From Actinomycetota bacterium (GTDB lineage Bacteria > Actinomycetota > Actinomycetes > Nanopelagicales > Nanopelagicaceae), in NCBI GenBank assembly GCA_009699795.1, contig WLNK01000035.1, positions 1 to 9,218 of the forward strand: a DNA stretch of 9,218 bases, written 5' to 3'. The notes below the pieces were generated by a model, which did no database searches, was not told the origin of the DNA, and saw only the letters and a program-made list of their open reading frames with translations. Shown in pieces: positions 6,011-9,218 of this stretch; within the stretch, counting starts at the first letter, position 1, and each line of letters opens with the position of its first letter. Both the position numbers and the translations under genes were made by a program.

Positions 6011-8241
6011 TGGCTCTCGATACGGTGGCAAGTGCTAAAAGTAACCCCGATATTTCCCAGCCATTTGCTGAGCTTGGGCTAAAGCCTGATGAATATGCGC
6101 GTATAAAAGAAATTCTTGGTCGCAGACCAACTTCGTCAGAGTTAGCGATGTATTCCGTTATGTGGTCTGAACATTGCTCATATAAATCTTCAAAAGTTCA
6201 TCTCAAACAATTCGGTGATAAAGCTGTAAAAACTGATGCACTCCTTGTTGGTATTGGTGAAAATGCTGGCGTTGTCGATGTTGGTCAGGGTTATGCCGTC
6301 ACTTTCAAAATCGAGTCTCACAACCACCCATCATTTGTTGAGCCATACCAAGGAGCAGCAACCGGAGTAGGCGGAATCGTCCGCGATATTTTGACAATGG
6401 GTGCACGACCAATTGCAGTAATGGATCCACTTCGCTTTGGTCCAGCAGATGCGCCAGATACTCGTCGTGTGTTACCGGGAATCATTGCCGGTGTTGGTGG
6501 TTACGGAAACTGCTTAGGTTTGCCAAATATTGGCGGCGAAGTCGTTTTTGATGAAACTTATTTAGGTAATCCACTTGTTAACGCACTCTGTATTGGCGTA
6601 ATGAAACATAGTGATATCAAATTAGCCAAAGCAGCAGGAGCGGGAAACTTAGTTGTTCTTTATGGTGCAAAAACTGGTGGAGATGGAATTGGTGGAGTAT
6701 CAGTTCTTGCATCTGAAACTTTTGAATCAACTGGACCTGCAAAACGTCCTGCAGTTCAAGTAGGAGACCCATTTGTAGAAAAGGTTTTAATCGAGTGTTC
6801 GCTTGAAATCTTCGCAGAAGATCTTGTTGTTGGTATTCAAGATCTTGGTGGTGCTGGACTTTCTTGCGCAACGAGCGAACTTGCTTCCGGCGGAAGTGGT
6901 GGAATGAAAGTCGAACTTGATCGAGTTCCCCTACGTGATGCGACTCTTTCACCTGAAGAAATTCTGATGTCTGAATCTCAAGAGCGCATGTGCGCAATTG
7001 TGGAGCCAAGCAAAATTAACCGCTTCTTAGAAATTTGTAAGAAGTGGGATGTAACAGTCACAGTCATTGGTGAAGTAACAGATGGTGACCGACTCGAAAT
7101 TACATGGCATGGCGATCTCATTGTTGATGTACCACCTCGCACTGTTGCACACGAAGGTCCTGTCTATAACCGACCACTAGCAAAGCCAGATTATGTTGAT
7201 CGCGTAAATGCAGAAGTCATCACGGTAAAACTTCCTGAAAGTGCAGAAGAAATTAAGGCAGCAGTATTAAAACTTGCAGCCGCTCCAAATCTTGCAGATA
7301 AATCATGGGTTACAGATCAATATGATCGCTATGTACAAGGAAACACAATTCAATCTCAGCCTGATGACTCGGGAATGGTGCGCATTGATGAGAAAACTCA
7401 TCTTGGCGTTGCAGTTGCAACGGATGCAAATGCCAACTGGTCTTATTTGAATCCCTACGAGGGCGCAAAACTGGCACTCGCAGAAGCTGCACGAAACATC
7501 GCAACGGCAGGAGCAAAACCACTAGCTGTAACAAATTGCCTTAACTTCGGTTCGCCAGAAGATCCAGGAGTGATGTGGCAATTTGCAGAGTCTGTACGCG
7601 GACTTGCAGATGGATGTTTGGAGATGGGACTTCCTGTAACTGGTGGCAATGTTTCCTTCTATAACCAAACTGGAAGTGTTGCAATTCTTCCAACTCCTGT
7701 CATTGGAGTTTTGGGTGTTATCGATGATGTGCGCACTCGTACGCCGATGAGTTTTGATCGTGCTGGGCTAGAACTTTATTTGCTTGGTGAAACTCAGAAT
7801 GATATTGCCGGAAGCGAATGGGCATATCTTCATGGACAACGAGGCGGCAAAGCACCGATTGCAGATCTCAAACGCGAAATGCGTCTCATAGATTTATTGG
7901 TTACCGGCAATAAAGAAAAATTATTTGTTGCAGCACACGACTTAAGCCAAGGCGGGTTAAGTGCCACTCTTACAGAGATGGTTTTGCGCCATGGTATTGG
8001 AGCCGAAGTAACGCTAGAAAACGTAGGCCAAACTCTTATCAGCGAATCACCAGGAAGAGTTGTCGTAGCAATTGATCCTGCAAAGTCCAACGCGCTAAAA
8101 GATTTAGCTGCAAAAGAAAATATTGTGATGACAAAGATTGGCAACACCGGGGGAGATTCACTCATCGTCAACGGTGCAAAGATCGCGCTTTCCGAACTTC
8201 GAAAAGCTCACACCGAAACATTCCCGAAGTTATTTGGATAG
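6010..8241 (+). CDS. purL: FGAM synthetase catalytic subunit PurL (small type)
   Basis: PurL uses ATP and ammonia from PurQ to turn FGAR into FGAM, the fourth step of purine synthesis. At 743 residues it is the small form, which lacks the fused glutaminase and PurS-like domains of the roughly 1,300-residue E. coli enzyme; purS and purQ are encoded just upstream. Motifs in order are SEHCSYKSSK at 53-62 with the conserved His55, ESHNHPSFVEPYQGAATGVGG at about 102-122, LPNIGGEV at 171-178, the DLGGAGLS loop from 278, and SESQERM at 321-327. The second half repeats the fold with NPYEGAK at 481-487, LPVTGGNVSFYN at 541-552 and HDLSQGGL from 643. The start shares one base with the purQ stop, and GGTGA at 6001-6005 lies close upstream. 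The first 17 or so residues are a variable extension. Confidence 0.98.
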   Translation: MALDTVASAKSNPDISQPFAELGLKPDEYARIKEILGRRPTSSELAMYSVMWSEHCSYKSSKVHLKQFGDKAVKTDALLVGIGENAGVVDVGQGYAVTFKIESHNHPSFVEPYQGAATGVGGIVRDILTMGARPIAVMDPLRFGPADAPDTRRVLPGIIAGVGGYGNCLGLPNIGGEVVFDETYLGNPLVNALCIGVMKHSDIKLAKAAGAGNLVVLYGAKTGGDGIGGVSVLASETFESTGPAKRPAVQVGDPFVEKVLIECSLEIFAEDLVVGIQDLGGAGLSCATSELASGGSGGMKVELDRVPLRDATLSPEEILMSESQERMCAIVEPSKINRFLEICKKWDVTVTVIGEVTDGDRLEITWHGDLIVDVPPRTVAHEGPVYNRPLAKPDYVDRVNAEVITVKLPESAEEIKAAVLKLAAAPNLADKSWVTDQYDRYVQGNTIQSQPDDSGMVRIDEKTHLGVAVATDANANWSYLNPYEGAKLALAEAARNIATAGAKPLAVTNCLNFGSPEDPGVMWQFAESVRGLADGCLEMGLPVTGGNVSFYNQTGSVAILPTPVIGVLGVIDDVRTRTPMSFDRAGLELYLLGETQNDIAGSEWAYLHGQRGGKAPIADLKREMRLIDLLVTGNKEKLFVAAHDLSQGGLSATLTEMVLRHGIGAEVTLENVGQTLISESPGRVVVAIDPAKSNALKDLAAKENIVMTKIGNTGGDSLIVNGAKIALSELRKAHTETFPKLFG

Positions 8242-8245
8242 AAAA

Positions 8246-8542
8246 ATGAGAGACCCCGAGATTATGAACGAAGTTAAAAATTCGCTTGCAGCACTTGCTG
8301 CAAAATCTCCTGGTCGCGCCATTGAAGTTCGTGTTCCACCGTATGCAGCCATTCAATGTGGTGAAGGCCCAACTCACACTCGTGGGACACCACCGAATGT
8401 CATAGAGATGGATGCAGCGACTTGGTTATCACTTGCCAGCGGCGAAACTTCTTGGGCTGATGCAATGGCAACCGGTGCAATTAGCGCATCAGGAGTGCGC
8501 GCTGATCTTTCAGAACTTCTACCGCTTAGGATGGCGCCATGA
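8246..8542 (+). CDS. SCP_3-type sterol-carrier-like small protein, function unknown
   Basis: A 98-residue protein without signal peptide or membrane segment. Its sequence resembles the small 'sterol carrier family' proteins (SCP_3 type) that actinobacteria commonly encode between purL and purF, such as the conserved hypothetical Rv0807 in the Mycobacterium tuberculosis purine region. Recognisable segments are EVRVPPYAAIQCGEGPTHTRG at about 27-47, TPPNVIEMDAATWLSLASG at 48-66, and SWADAMATGAISASGVRADL from 69, ending in LPL. Sterol binding is not shown; the name reflects fold similarity only. The gene begins 4 bases after purL and its stop overlaps the purF ATG. ATG 8246 is chosen because it follows the purL stop; ATG 8264 (residue 7) is an alternative that removes only a variable segment. 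A longer in-frame start at 8138 lies inside purL and is unlikely. A role linked to purine synthesis is suggested only by location. Confidence 0.85.
   Translation: MRDPEIMNEVKNSLAALAAKSPGRAIEVRVPPYAAIQCGEGPTHTRGTPPNVIEMDAATWLSLASGETSWADAMATGAISASGVRADLSELLPLRMAP
8528..8531 (+). promoter_or_regulatory. Ribosome binding site of purF, inside the end of the SCP-like gene
   Basis: AGGA lies 7 bases before the purF ATG (8539), inside the last codons of the preceding gene. Together with the ATGA overlap at 8539-8542 it supports this purF start. Confidence 0.55.
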
Positions 8543-9218
8543 ATCGCCGCCCTGATGGTTTGTTAAACCATAATCTTTTGGAGGATGACAAAGGACCTCA
8601 AGATGCGTGCGGCGTATTTGGAGTTTGGGCGCCAGATGAAGAAGTTGCCAAGTTAACTTTTTACGGCCTTTATGCACTTCAACATCGCGGCCAGGAATCT
8701 GCTGGAATAGCAACCAGTGATGGAGAGAGAATCCTTATCTTTAAAGATATGGGTCTTGTATCGCAAGTATTTACGGAATCCGATTTGGCTGTACTTACTG
8801 GAAATCTGGCAATCGGTCATTGCCGATACAGCACAACTGGTTCGAGCACGTGGGTTAATGCGCAACCAACTCTGCGACCAACTCAATACGGAACTCTTGC
8901 TCTTGCACATAATGGAAACCTCACCAATACCGGCGACTTAGCCGAGATGGTGCAAAAGCTTGAGAAAACAGCGCCAAATGAGCGCGGTGCGACAACTGAT
9001 ACAGAAATCATGACTGCACTTATCGGTTTGCAAGATGAGAAGAACGTTGAAGCAAGTGCGCTTGCGGTACTTCCAAAACTTGAAGGCGCTTTTTCGCTGG
9101 TATTTATGGATGAACATACTTTGTATGCCGCACGCGATCGTCATGGCGTGCGCCCGCTAGTGATTGGAAAGCTTGAACGCGGCTGGGTCGTTGCATCCGA
9201 AACTGCAGCGCTGGATAT
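8539..9218 (+). CDS. purF: Amidophosphoribosyltransferase, N-terminal part (3' end outside window)
   Basis: PurF starts de novo purine synthesis by replacing the pyrophosphate of PRPP with ammonia from glutamine to give 5-phosphoribosylamine, and in studied homologues it is feedback-inhibited by nucleotides. The window holds 226 complete codons plus two bases, covering the N-terminal nucleophile glutaminase domain only. The nucleophile is Cys24 in ACGVFGVW, so residues 1-23 form a propeptide that would be removed by self-cleavage, as in the Bacillus-type enzyme. Other glutaminase motifs are LQHRGQESAGIA at 47-58, GHCRYSTTG at 93-101, the oxyanion HNGNLTN at 124-130 and RDRHGVRPL at 199-207. 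The phosphoribosyltransferase domain and any iron-sulfur cysteines lie beyond the window. The start overlaps the SCP-like gene stop by four bases. Confidence 0.97.
   Translation, partial: MNRRPDGLLNHNLLEDDKGPQDACGVFGVWAPDEEVAKLTFYGLYALQHRGQESAGIATSDGERILIFKDMGLVSQVFTESDLAVLTGNLAIGHCRYSTTGSSTWVNAQPTLRPTQYGTLALAHNGNLTNTGDLAEMVQKLEKTAPNERGATTDTEIMTALIGLQDEKNVEASALAVLPKLEGAFSLVFMDEHTLYAARDRHGVRPLVIGKLERGWVVASETAALD

Noticed and set aside
6617..7009. A 130-residue minus-strand frame opposite purL, rich in Gln, Leu and His
   Set aside because: The biased composition is what a reverse frame of purL codons yields; no motif or start signal was found.
8138..8245. An upstream in-frame ATG that would lengthen the SCP-like protein to 134 residues
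   Set aside because: The extra 36 residues overlap the conserved end of purL and do not resemble the family; starts right after the purL stop fit better.
1..9218. Search for mobile elements, CRISPR repeats, tRNAs, phage genes or a novel defence system
   Set aside because: Every part of the window is taken up by conserved genes of sugar and purine metabolism, with no unexplained stretch longer than 31 bases.

Overview
The window is one dense, entirely plus-strand stretch of bacterial housekeeping DNA. It holds the 3' end of a class II fructose-bisphosphate aldolase gene, then most of a de novo purine biosynthesis operon: purA, purD, purB, purC, purS, purQ, purL, a small SCP_3-type (sterol-carrier-like) gene, and the 5' part of purF, which is cut by the window end. 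I see no RNA genes, mobile elements, CRISPR arrays, long repeats or hairpin terminators. No gap between genes exceeds 31 bases.

Organism: the protein features point to Actinobacteria. These are the gene order with an SCP_3-type protein between purL and purF, the long 473-residue PurB with a TSRDLTEN motif and a SHNVPAQ active-site segment, the small PurL that needs separate PurS and PurQ, and the Pro/Gly-rich N-terminus of PurC. Base composition is low for that phylum: two 60-base lines counted by eye gave about 47% and 42% G+C. Intergenic DNA is almost absent. An actinobacterium that is both AT-leaning and compact suggests a streamlined freshwater lineage such as acI (Nanopelagicales). This is inference and would need a database comparison to confirm.

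Layout and logic: the aldolase gene ends 31 bases before purA. From there the junctions are +3 (purA/purD), 0 (purD/purB), a 4-base overlap (purB/purC), +17 (purC/purS), a 1-base overlap (purS/purQ), a 1-base overlap (purQ/purL), +4 (purL/SCP-like) and a 4-base overlap (SCP-like/purF). This is the signature of one transcript with translational coupling. PurF and PurD make phosphoribosylamine and then GAR. PurS, PurQ and PurL form the FGAM synthetase complex. PurC makes SAICAR. PurB acts on SAICAR and again on adenylosuccinate, which PurA makes from IMP, so the AMP branch leads the operon. Genes for GAR transformylase, AIR synthetase, AIR carboxylation and the last IMP steps (purN/T, purM, purE/K, purH) are not in the window; purM probably follows purF.

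The region is largely conventional. The items most worth a second look are the uncharacterised SCP_3-type protein coupled to purF, the lack of room for a leader or riboswitch before purA, and the GTG start of purC with no visible ribosome binding site.
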